Source of the DNA: Rudanella sp.
GTDB lineage: Bacteria; Bacteroidota; Bacteroidia; Cytophagales; Spirosomataceae
Direction of reading: 5' to 3'
Length of the DNA stretch: 8,304 bases
Assembly (NCBI GenBank): GCA_026785985.1
Contig: JAJAYX010000112.1
Span: 1-8,304 of the forward strand
Shown here: piece after piece, positions 1 to 5,818 of the stretch
Layout of the letters: every line of letters starts with the position of its first letter
Position numbering within the stretch: the first letter of the stretch is position 1
The notes under the pieces: model-generated
Told to the model about the DNA's origin: nothing
Seen by the model: only the letters and a program-made list of their open reading frames with translations
The model's database searches: none
Program-made: the position numbers and the translations under genes

Positions 1-804
1 CTCCACACCATCGCGCAGGTAGGCAATGCGCAGAGGGCGGTCAGCGGGGAGCGTCGCTGTTGAATAAGACTCAACGGGTTGGTTGGAAACGGTGCTGTCG
101 AACTCGTCGGGACCGGCCATTATTTCGAGCAGGAGGGCGCAGTCGGCGGGGGTGTTGGCAATGGGGCCAATGCAATCGAAAGACGAGGCATAGGCAATGA
201 GTCCCCAGCGGCTAATACGCCCGTAGGTAGGTTTCAGGCCTGTTACGCCACAAAATGCGGCTGGCTGACGAACAGACCCGCCCGTGTCGGAGCCGATACT
301 GGCCAAACAAAGACCAGCCTGCACTGCCACCGCCGATCCGCCACTCGATCCTCCCGGAACCCGGTTAGTGTCGGCGGCATTAAGAACCCCGCCAAAGGCC
401 GAAATTTCGTTGGACGACCCCATCGCAAATTCGTCGCAGTTTTGTCGGCCAATCACAATAACGTCCTCATCGAGCAGGCGTTGCACGGCGGTTGCCGTGA
501 ATTGAGCCACAAAACCATCGAGAATCCGGCTCCCCGCCCGAACGCCGTGCCCGGCATAATTCAATACGTCTTTGAGACCAATCACCATGCCTGCCAGTCG
601 GCCAACCGGCTGATTAGCTCCCATGCGGCTGTCGAGTTCATCAGCGCGTTGGCGAGCTTCGTCGGCATAAACCTCCGTGAAGACGTTGAGGTGTTCGTTG
701 TCCTGAATGCGGGTCAGATACCCGTCCACTAATTGGCGGCAGGAGACATTGCCTGTCCGAAGGTCGGTTCGGACAGCAGAAAAGTTACGGTAGAGTGCAG
801 TCAC
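1..804 (-). CDS. gatA: Asp-tRNA(Asn)/Glu-tRNA(Gln) amidotransferase subunit A, N-terminal 268 residues (runs off the left edge)
   Basis: This is the amidase-signature subunit of the GatCAB transamidosome. In that family it releases ammonia from glutamine, which GatB uses to convert misacylated Glu-tRNA(Gln) or Asp-tRNA(Asn). Reading the minus strand gives one open frame from 804 to the edge. The catalytic triad is visible: Lys78 in VIGLKDV, cis-Ser153 in VPGGSSGGSA and nucleophile Ser177 in GSDTGGSVRQPAAFCG. The 24-residue Ser-Ser spacing matches the family. The family is about 480 residues, so roughly the C-terminal 45% is outside the window. No ATG lies in frame upstream. I chose GTG at 802-804 because the protein then begins MTALYRNFSAVRTDLRTGN, the usual position for GatA N-termini, followed by SCRQLVDGYL and HLNVFTEVYADEA. 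TTG at 841-843 is an alternative start. The gene sits behind the tatA terminator, so it probably has its own promoter in 805-861; I see only a weak candidate there. Confidence 0.95.
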   Translation of the reverse strand, partial: MTALYRNFSAVRTDLRTGNVSCRQLVDGYLTRIQDNEHLNVFTEVYADEARQRADELDSRMGANQPVGRLAGMVIGLKDVLNYAGHGVRAGSRILDGFVAQFTATAVQRLLDEDVIVIGRQNCDEFAMGSSNEISAFGGVLNAADTNRVPGGSSGGSAVAVQAGLCLASIGSDTGGSVRQPAAFCGVTGLKPTYGRISRWGLIAYASSFDCIGPIANTPADCALLLEIMAGPDEFDSTVSNQPVESYSTATLPADRPLRIAYLRDGVE

Positions 805-861
805 AGGAATAGATTTGAATACTGAATATCGGATATGATCCAACGTCCAGCACCTGATATC

Positions 862-914
862 AAAAAAAACAGACAATCGGATGGTTGCTTATGCTACCAC
901 CCGGTTGTCTGTTT
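862..914 (-). terminator. Rho-independent terminator of tatA
   Basis: The arms at 867-880 and 901-914 pair over 14 bp with one G-T wobble. A smaller hairpin (TGGT 882-885 with ACCA 896-899) sits inside the loop. Read on the minus strand, the stem is followed directly by a run of eight T (862-869 on the plus strand are A). It lies 15 nt after the tatA stop and before gatA, so it should separate the two transcripts. Confidence 0.85.
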
Positions 915-929
915 ATGAAGTCAATAAAC

Positions 930-1133
930 TTACTTCGTCTCTTTCAGGCCGTCTTCGATATTTTCGCGAACGTCCTTCGTAGCATCCTTAAATTCACGGA
1001 TACCTTTACCTAAACCACGGGCCAATTCGGGCAGTTTTTTCGCGCCGAACATCAGGACGATCACCGCAAAAATCAGGATCATTTCTCCTGTGCCCAGTCC
1101 TCCAAGGAAACCTAAAATGGATGCGAAAGTCAT
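930..1133 (-). CDS. tatA: Sec-independent (Tat) translocase subunit TatA/TatE
   Basis: TatA-family proteins oligomerise in the inner membrane to form the export path for folded proteins carrying twin-arginine signals. The 67-residue protein has a short periplasmic N-terminus with glycines, one membrane helix at about residues 17-29 (EMILIFAVIVLMF), the hinge G30, and an amphipathic helix opening with the family hallmark AKKLPELARGLGKGIREFK (31-49). A charged tail (DATKDVRENIEDGLKETK) follows. The length fits TatA/E and is too short for TatB. The open frame extends upstream to 1238, but I chose ATG 1131-1133 because the extension has no family features and would overlap both the promoter and the preceding gene. 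tatB and tatC are not in the window. The gene has its own promoter (1157-1187) and a strong terminator (862-914), so it can be a single-gene unit, although read-through from the DUF1232 gene is possible. Confidence 0.93.
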   Translation of the reverse strand: MTFASILGFLGGLGTGEMILIFAVIVLMFGAKKLPELARGLGKGIREFKDATKDVRENIEDGLKETK

Positions 1134-1156
1134 AATCTGTAGGATTTGTATGTATG

Positions 1157-1187
1157 CAAAGTTAGAAAACTCTCTCCAATTAGCCAA
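1157..1187 (-). promoter_or_regulatory. Bacteroidetes-type promoter of tatA
   Basis: On the minus strand TAACTTTG (1157-1164) is a perfect match to the Bacteroidetes -7 consensus TAnnTTTG. A TTG (1185-1187) lies 20 nt upstream, the expected -33 position. The tatA start is 23 nt downstream of the -7 box. The -33 element lies inside the last codons of the upstream DUF1232 gene. Confidence 0.7.
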
Positions 1188-1608
1188 TCGGAATAATTCC
1201 CTTTCGGCTTTCCCACTGCTCAAACTTATCGAGATCACCTTTTACGGCCCCGAAAAGCCACACAAGCAGTGCAATGTCATCGGTCAGACCGATAATCGGC
1301 AACAGATCAGGAATAAAGTCTATTGGCGACACGAAATAAATCAGTACGGCAATCATCCGAACGAGCGTTTTCCAGGGAACCTCCCGGTATTCGCCTGATG
1401 CATAGGCTTTAAGCAGTCGGGCCAGCAAACCAAGTTGACCCCGGACAGCGGCAATGCTGGCTCCGGAAAGCCCACCCGATTTCGCCATGGCATCCTGAAT
1501 CAGCTTCATGATACTCCGGCTGTTTTTTGCCGTTTTGTAAGCTCGTCCGCCTGCCGTCCGAAAAAAAACTGATTTCAATACACGCGACAAAAGACTACTA
1601 TTTTCCAT
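1180..1608 (-). CDS. DUF1232 (YkvA-like) membrane-associated protein
   Basis: This 142-residue protein carries a DUF1232/YkvA domain at about residues 78-115. Its hallmark VSPIDFIPDLLPIIGLTDD (93-111) is clear: a hydrophobic segment, a Pro-Ile-Asp turn, and a second hydrophobic segment starting at the acidic pair (DDIALLVWLFGAV). The biochemical role of the family is not established; members are small membrane-associated proteins found across bacteria. The N-terminal half (1-75) is basic and helical, with no signal peptide. The stop is 46 nt before the tatA start on the same strand, so the two may be partly co-transcribed even though tatA has its own promoter. The start ATG at 1606-1608 diverges from mdh across about 200 bp. 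I found no convincing promoter for it. Confidence 0.85.
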   Translation of the reverse strand: MENSSLLSRVLKSVFFRTAGGRAYKTAKNSRSIMKLIQDAMAKSGGLSGASIAAVRGQLGLLARLLKAYASGEYREVPWKTLVRMIAVLIYFVSPIDFIPDLLPIIGLTDDIALLVWLFGAVKGDLDKFEQWESRKGIIPIG

Positions 1609-1619
1609 CTATACTATTG

Positions 1620-1651
1620 CTGAATGGTTGTTTAATTAATGAACCGTTCAG
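1620..1651. repeat. Inverted repeat in the DUF1232/mdh divergent region
   Basis: CTGAATGGTT (1620-1629) pairs with AACCGTTCAG (1642-1651), 10 bp with one wobble, around a 12-nt AT-rich loop that contains the palindrome TTAATTAA (1632-1639). There is no T tract, so a terminator is unlikely. It lies 12 nt upstream of the DUF1232 start and could be an operator or a structured leader for that gene. Confidence 0.45.
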
Positions 1652-1726
1652 GCCTGCGTTGGCCGTCAGAGGGTATAACACGAAAACAGGACAAACTATT
1701 TCAAAATCGAGGGACTGGGACAAAAT

Positions 1727-1760
1727 TTTGACCTCCGCGTTTCTATCCTTCGTAGTTTTG
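1727..1760 (+). promoter_or_regulatory. Probable promoter of mdh
   Basis: TAGTTTTG (1753-1760) matches the Bacteroidetes -7 consensus TAnnTTTG fully. TTTG at 1727-1730 lies 22 nt upstream, close to the usual 19-21 nt for the -33 box. The predicted transcript would start about 45 nt before the mdh ATG. Confidence 0.55.
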
Positions 1761-1811
1761 CCCCTGGTTTCCGAAACATCAATAACCCGGACAGTCGTCC
1801 TTTATAACTGT

Positions 1812-2747
1812 ATGAAAATAACCGTAGTAGGAGCTGGTGCCGTTGGAGCAACCTGCGCCGACAATATCGCCCGCCGTCAACTCGCCCAGGAAGTCGTATT
1901 GCTCGACATCAAAGAAGGTCTCAGCGAAGGCAAAGCCCTCGATATGTTTCAAACAGCCACCCTCTGTGGCTTCGATACCAAAATCACGGGTTCTACTAAT
2001 GATTACGCAAAAACCGCAGGTTCAGATGTAGTCGTCATCACGTCGGGCCTGCCCCGCAAGCCGGGCATGACCCGCGAAGACCTCATTGGCACCAACGCCA
2101 AAATCGTGAAGGGTGTAACTGATAATATTCTGCAACACTCTCCAGAGGCTATTATTATCATTGTGTCGAACCCAATGGATACAATGACCTACCTGTCGCT
2201 GAAAACGTCGGGGCTGGCCAAAAATAAACTCATTGGCATGGGGGGTATCCTCGACTCCGCCCGCTTCAAAACGTATCTTTCACTGGCTCTCGACTGCCCG
2301 CCCAACGATATTCACGGGGTGGTGATTGGCGGTCACGGCGACACAACCATGATCCCGCTGACTCGTTTGGCTACCCGCAACGGGGTTCCTGTAAGCCAGT
2401 TCCTGGACAACGAAACCTTGCAGAAAGTTGCTGCCGATACGATGGTTGGCGGTGCCACACTCACCAAACTCATTGGCACGTCGGCCTGGTATGCACCGGG
2501 TGCGGCCGTAGCCGAACTGGTGGAAAGTATTGTTCGCGATCAGAAACACGTGTTCACCTGCTGCGTTTCTCTTGAGGGTGAATATGGCCAATCGGATATT
2601 TGCCTGGGTGTGCCCGTGGTTATTGGCAAAAACGGCTGGGAAGCGATCATCGACTACAAACTGAACGATGAAGAGCAGGCCGCTTTTGCCAGGTCGGCCG
2701 ATGCCGTTCGGAACATGAACGACGTACTGAAAACGCTGGAGCTATAA
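1812..2747 (+). CDS. mdh: Malate dehydrogenase (NAD-dependent, LDH-like type)
   Basis: It catalyses the reversible oxidation of malate to oxaloacetate with NAD in the citric acid cycle, in the cytoplasm. The 311-residue length is typical of the LDH-like MDH group. The Rossmann nucleotide loop GAGAVG is at 7-12, and Asp32 at the end of the second strand indicates NAD rather than NADP. Substrate-binding arginines are Arg82 and Arg88 in the mobile loop (LPRKPGMTRED) and Arg151; Arg82 marks malate rather than lactate specificity. Asn120 (SNPMD), Asp148 (LDSARF) and the proton acceptor His175 (GGHGD) complete the active site. The frame is open back to 1527, but ATG 1812 is the family start (MKITVVGAGAVGATCADNIA), and the 95-residue extension looks like translated intergenic sequence. 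The gene has its own promoter-like element and ends at a large hairpin. The product is cytoplasmic, and no functional link to the following envelope genes is evident. Confidence 0.97.
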   Translation: MKITVVGAGAVGATCADNIARRQLAQEVVLLDIKEGLSEGKALDMFQTATLCGFDTKITGSTNDYAKTAGSDVVVITSGLPRKPGMTREDLIGTNAKIVKGVTDNILQHSPEAIIIIVSNPMDTMTYLSLKTSGLAKNKLIGMGGILDSARFKTYLSLALDCPPNDIHGVVIGGHGDTTMIPLTRLATRNGVPVSQFLDNETLQKVAADTMVGGATLTKLIGTSAWYAPGAAVAELVESIVRDQKHVFTCCVSLEGEYGQSDICLGVPVVIGKNGWEAIIDYKLNDEEQAAFARSADAVRNMNDVLKTLEL

Positions 2748-2753
2748 GTCGAA

Positions 2754-2825
2754 AGTCGTCAGTCAATAATCGAGGGATTTTTTTTACGTTCCCTGCCAAC
2801 GACGTACTGACTGACGACTATTTTT
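2754..2825 (+). terminator. Long hairpin with T tract between mdh and the LolA-like gene
   Basis: AGTCGTCAGTCA (2754-2765) and TGACTGACGACT (2808-2819) pair perfectly over 12 bp. A second stem, AGGGA (2773-2777) with TCCCT (2790-2794), sits within the 42-nt loop. The outer stem is followed by ATTTTT and then directly by the ATG of the next gene (2826). As a terminator it would end the mdh transcript. Because the 3' arm stops 6 nt before the next start codon, it could equally control access of ribosomes to that start. Confidence 0.6.
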
Positions 2826-3524
2826 ATGAAACACATTATCTTTTTACTGCTGATTGGTATCTCGTGCGCTTTCCTGGCGGCTCCACAAACAATTGAGCGG
2901 CTGTCGGCCACCGTGTTGACCCGACAGGTGCAAAAAGGCAAATCGGTGACGGTTCGGGGCGAATTATTTTATCAGCGGAACGGCAACATGGTTACCCATT
3001 TTACCTTTCCGCAGGAAATGGTAATTCTGGCGAATAAGTTGGGCGAAACGCGTATTTACGACCCACGCCGGAACGCCGTAATGAGATACCAAAACGGGGC
3101 ATTTAGCACATCGACAACACAGCTATCGTATTTTCTGACCGGGGCTACCGCCGATATGGGACTCATTCAAATTGGCTTCGTACAAGACCGAACGTACAAT
3201 ACCGGTAAGTTGCTCGTGACAGAGTGGCGGCAAAAAGTAGCTGATAAGAAAGCGCATGTTCAGCGGGTAAAAGTCGTTTTTGATAAAGCAACCCCGATCT
3301 ACATGCACTATGCCGATACCGGCGGAAAGATCCTCCGAAAGGTATTTTATTATAATTATCAACCCATTGACGGTCGTCCATTCCCAACCTCAACCACCGA
3401 AATTATTTATGAGGGGGCCGATTCCACCGTAGCTAAAACCGTTTACGGCGGCATTAAACTCAACAGCGACGCCACCAGTCCGTATTTTCAGTACACTATC
3501 CCAGCCAACGCCCGCGTTGAGTAA
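2826..3524 (+). CDS. Secreted LolA-like protein (outer-membrane lipoprotein-sorting family)
   Basis: The 232-residue protein begins with a signal peptide (MKHIIFLLLIGISCAFLAAP), so it should act in the periplasm. The remainder alternates short beta strands in the manner of the LolA/LolB half-barrel: GELFYQRNGNMVTHFTFPQE (45-64), ETRIYDPRRNAVMRY (74-88), VQRVKVVFDKATPIYM (145-160), KVFYYNYQPIDG (172-183) and FPTSTTEIIY (186-195). LolA-family proteins bind lipoprotein acyl chains and carry them across the periplasm. The family call rests on this strand pattern and length, not on catalytic residues, so a relative with another lipid or envelope role is possible. Cys14 is inside the signal peptide and is not a good lipobox. 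The gene starts just after the hairpin behind mdh and is 49 nt from the YidD-domain gene on the same strand, so it may head that operon. No promoter of its own was recognised. Confidence 0.55.
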   Translation: MKHIIFLLLIGISCAFLAAPQTIERLSATVLTRQVQKGKSVTVRGELFYQRNGNMVTHFTFPQEMVILANKLGETRIYDPRRNAVMRYQNGAFSTSTTQLSYFLTGATADMGLIQIGFVQDRTYNTGKLLVTEWRQKVADKKAHVQRVKVVFDKATPIYMHYADTGGKILRKVFYYNYQPIDGRPFPTSTTEIIYEGADSTVAKTVYGGIKLNSDATSPYFQYTIPANARVE

Positions 3525-3573
3525 TTGTAATTACAGGCATCGGCCCAACCACGGTTAGCATTTTACTTCCTCC

Positions 3574-4062
3574 ATGCACAAAACACCTGCCGACGGTACG
3601 ACTCTGTCTTTTCTGGGTTTACTGCTGTTTTTCTTCCTTTCTTGCCCTGTGCTGGGTCAGTCGCGGCAACAACAGGATATGCAACTGATTGCCAGCCGTG
3701 ACTTCCGAACAGGCGACCAATTTGCGCAGTATCGCCGACCTGGCAATGACAAGCGCCCCCTCTCTTACCGCCGAAAAAGCTGGCTGGCCCGTTACAATCC
3801 GGTGGCCTTAACACTCAAAGGAGCCATGTTGGGGTATCAGCGGCTAATGTCGCAGCAACTGGCCCGCTCGTGTCCGTACCAACTTACCTGCTCTAACTTC
3901 AGCAAACAGGCTATTGAACAATATGGTATTCTGAAAGGTGTGTTTCTGAGTGCCGACCGTATTACTCGCTGCAATCGGATCGGCCTGCTCGACGTTCGCC
4001 CGATTGACATCAGCGAAACGGATGGTACTATTCTGGATTCATTGAGTCGGTACAAATGGTGA
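3574..4062 (+). CDS. YidD-domain protein with N-terminal signal or anchor sequence
   Basis: Residues about 79-134 carry a YidD domain: SCPYQLTCSNFSKQAI (99-114), EQYGILKGVFLSADR (115-129) and RCN (132-134), with the three conserved cysteines Cys100, Cys106 and Cys133. Ordinary YidD is about 70-90 residues, is held to the cytoplasmic face by an amphipathic N-terminal helix, and aids YidC-dependent membrane-protein insertion. This 162-residue protein differs. It opens with a strongly hydrophobic segment (LSFLGLLLFFFLSCPVLGQ, 11-29) that reads as a signal peptide or membrane anchor. A basic polar linker (30-78) follows, and the C-terminal tail (135-162) replaces the usual Pro/Gly-rich end. It could therefore place the YidD domain outside the inner membrane, which would be a new location for it. 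FLSC before Cys24 is an imperfect lipobox. The stop overlaps the next start by 7 nt (ATGGTGA), indicating coupled translation. Confidence 0.8.
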   Translation: MHKTPADGTTLSFLGLLLFFFLSCPVLGQSRQQQDMQLIASRDFRTGDQFAQYRRPGNDKRPLSYRRKSWLARYNPVALTLKGAMLGYQRLMSQQLARSCPYQLTCSNFSKQAIEQYGILKGVFLSADRITRCNRIGLLDVRPIDISETDGTILDSLSRYKW

Positions 4063-4946
4063 AAAAGTTACTGGTTTTGGTCGGTCAGGCGATCCCGTTC
4101 TGGTTTCTGGTTTTTCAAAGCCCGATTATTCGTGCCCAAACACCTGCCGACTTTGGAAAGGAATGGCGATTTGCGCAGTACTTGTCCGATAAAGATGCTT
4201 TCCCCGAGGCTGTTTATGTGCTCGAGCAGTTGGAGCCCCTGATACAAACTGCCGCCCAAAAGGATTCTCTGTTGTATTTGCGGGGATGGCTGGCGTATAC
4301 AACAAAGGAATTGACCGTGGCCCATCAAAAACTATTGTTGGTATCGGTAACCTCTCCATTTTATGCTCGTTCACGCTATTTCGGAGCTTATTGCCTGGCT
4401 TTTGCTGGTAACCGCGATTCGGCGCGTGTTGTAATGGAAACACTACCCATACCCAACTCTACGTTTCGTGAATTACGAGCCCTACAATTAGCCGGGGTAG
4501 CTCTTTTACAACGTCGGTATGAAGACTTTGACCAACAGCGAAACGCGTTTAGTTATACGTCCTACGCGTTGGTGAATGAGCAAAAGCGGTTCAATAAATA
4601 CGACTCGACCTTGCGGGCCGAAAAACACCGATCTCCCTTTGTAGCGGGTTTATATAGTGCCATTTTGCCGGGCTTAGGCAAGGTTTATGCTGGTAAGCCC
4701 AAGCAGGGAATTGCGGCTTTTCTGCCCATTCTGTCGCTGGGTTTGCTCACCTACGAAGGTCTCCGAAAAGACGGTCCCAGGAGCGCCCGGTTCATTGGAT
4801 TTGGGTCGTTGTTTACCCTTTTTTACGTGGGAAATATCTGGGGCAGTATTTTGTCGGTGAAGGCCAAACGAAATGAATTCAAGCGCGAGTATGACAACAA
4901 GATTTTGTTTGATATGCACATTCCTGTGCGTAGCCTGCTCAACTAA
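4056..4946 (+). CDS. Signal peptide + TPR-like region + C-terminal membrane hairpin protein (first of a tandem pair)
   Basis: The function is not known. The 296-residue protein starts with a signal peptide (MVKKLLVLVGQAIPFWFLVF to RAQ at 28). Residues about 33-190 are helical and degenerate-repeat-like, for example FAQYLSDKDAFPEAVYVLEQ (39-58), SRYFGAYCLAFAGNRDSARV (106-125) and the following LQ/AGVALLQRRYEDF helix, consistent with TPR-type units. The C-terminal part (195-270) carries the motif ILPGLGKVYAGKPKQG (203-218), followed by hydrophobic segments at about 220-233 and 246-265. This arrangement resembles the DUF5683/TM2-like small membrane proteins common in Bacteroidetes. A short charged tail follows (KAKRNEFKREYDNK). 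It overlaps the YidD gene by 7 nt upstream and the second paralog by about 56 nt downstream, so the three are very likely one translation-coupled operon. A scaffold in the envelope is a reasonable inference, nothing more. Confidence 0.8.
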   Translation: MVKKLLVLVGQAIPFWFLVFQSPIIRAQTPADFGKEWRFAQYLSDKDAFPEAVYVLEQLEPLIQTAAQKDSLLYLRGWLAYTTKELTVAHQKLLLVSVTSPFYARSRYFGAYCLAFAGNRDSARVVMETLPIPNSTFRELRALQLAGVALLQRRYEDFDQQRNAFSYTSYALVNEQKRFNKYDSTLRAEKHRSPFVAGLYSAILPGLGKVYAGKPKQGIAAFLPILSLGLLTYEGLRKDGPRSARFIGFGSLFTLFYVGNIWGSILSVKAKRNEFKREYDNKILFDMHIPVRSLLN

Positions 4947-5739
4947 TGGGCAACTTCTGCCAGTGAACCAGCTTTACCTGGCCGATTCACTGGCCGGAGC
5001 CGGGCGTTTTTTTGAGGCTGGTATCGCTTACGAACGGGTATTGTTCAACCAACCCGATTCTGCTGCGCAACTGGTAGCTGTTGCCGGAAAAATTGGGTGT
5101 TTGAAACAACAGAGCCGCTTTGCCGCTGCCGTGCAATATATCAATAGCGAGGTAACTAATTCCTATTCGGACTCTACCCTGTTAGCACTGAGTCATGACC
5201 AGATTACGTGTGCTTATCTGGCCGGACAGTTTGAGAATTCTCTTTCGCTGCTGGAGCGGCTCCCCTATCTTCATCCAGATCGCCCAACAGAAACGCCCGT
5301 CATGAGCGTAGTCCGTATTCTATCGCTCAACGAGTTGCAACGCTGGCCAGAAGCGGCTGAGGCTTACCGAAAACTCTTAGCCCACAACCAGATTGATACT
5401 TTATCAACGCCTTACAGGCAGTTACCACGACTCAAAAGCGAGCAGAAAGCCATTGCCCTGTCCACATTTATACCGGGTGGAGGCCAGTTTTACGCTGGGA
5501 AACCGGGCGAGGCAATATTGAGTATCCTGGTCGAATCGGCAGGCTTGTATTTTGGGATTACTAATTTTCTGGCGGGGTATTACCTATCGGCCTGGGGTGT
5601 TGGAGCAGCAACCTTTGGCTCATTTCATAGCGGTGGCATCCGCCGGGCCGAAGTATTAGTCAAACAGTACAATGCCCGGCAGGCGCAGCAGTTTAACGCA
5701 AAAGTCAAATCGGAATTACTGAAACAAGTAGGTCAATAA
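4891..5739 (+). CDS. Signal peptide + TPR-like region + C-terminal membrane hairpin protein (second of a tandem pair)
   Basis: This 282-residue protein repeats the layout of the gene before it. It has a signal peptide (MTTRFCLICTFLCVACSTNG), a helical repeat region of about 25-180 with TPR-like units such as ADSLAGAGRFFEAGIAYERV (31-50) and LNELQRWPEAAEAYRKLLA (146-164), then FIPGGGQFYAGKPGEAI (193-209) and hydrophobic segments at about 208-221 and 225-245. Cys16 after FLCVA could be a lipid-modified cysteine, but the lipobox is imperfect. Two in-frame starts exist. I prefer ATG 4891 because the signal peptide begins there; ATG 4873 would add six residues (MNSSAS). Both overlap the upstream gene heavily. 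The ATG at 4946 inside TAATG is in another frame and stops after six codons, so it is not the start. The gene ends at a two-way terminator. The product is probably a partner of the preceding paralog, by shared architecture and coupling only. Confidence 0.8.
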   Translation: MTTRFCLICTFLCVACSTNGQLLPVNQLYLADSLAGAGRFFEAGIAYERVLFNQPDSAAQLVAVAGKIGCLKQQSRFAAAVQYINSEVTNSYSDSTLLALSHDQITCAYLAGQFENSLSLLERLPYLHPDRPTETPVMSVVRILSLNELQRWPEAAEAYRKLLAHNQIDTLSTPYRQLPRLKSEQKAIALSTFIPGGGQFYAGKPGEAILSILVESAGLYFGITNFLAGYYLSAWGVGAATFGSFHSGGIRRAEVLVKQYNARQAQQFNAKVKSELLKQVGQ

Positions 5740-5780
5740 AAAAGCGATGTCCTTCTGTTTAGAGAAATGACACCGCTTTT
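5740..5780. terminator. Bidirectional terminator between convergent genes
   Basis: AAAAGCGATGTC (5740-5751) pairs with GACACCGCTTTT (5769-5780) with a single A-C mismatch and a 17-nt loop. The right arm ends in four T on the plus strand, and the minus strand reads six T after the stem, so it can stop both the four-gene run ending at 5739 and the TM2 gene ending at 5819. Confidence 0.8.
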
Positions 5781-5818
5781 AGGCGTAAGACAGCAACATT
5801 TTTGCCGCTGGAAATCAG

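Noticed and set aside
79..732. 217-codon plus-strand open frame
   Set aside because: It lies wholly antisense to gatA, whose frame shows the full catalytic triad; the translation has no domain features.
1527..1811. 95-residue N-terminal extension of malate dehydrogenase
   Set aside because: It overlaps the divergent DUF1232 gene and a promoter-like element, and the family start is at 1812.
3526..3535. TGTAATTACA palindrome after the LolA-like gene
   Set aside because: Ten bases of perfect symmetry with AT-rich content are expected by chance, and no promoter or T tract accompanies it.
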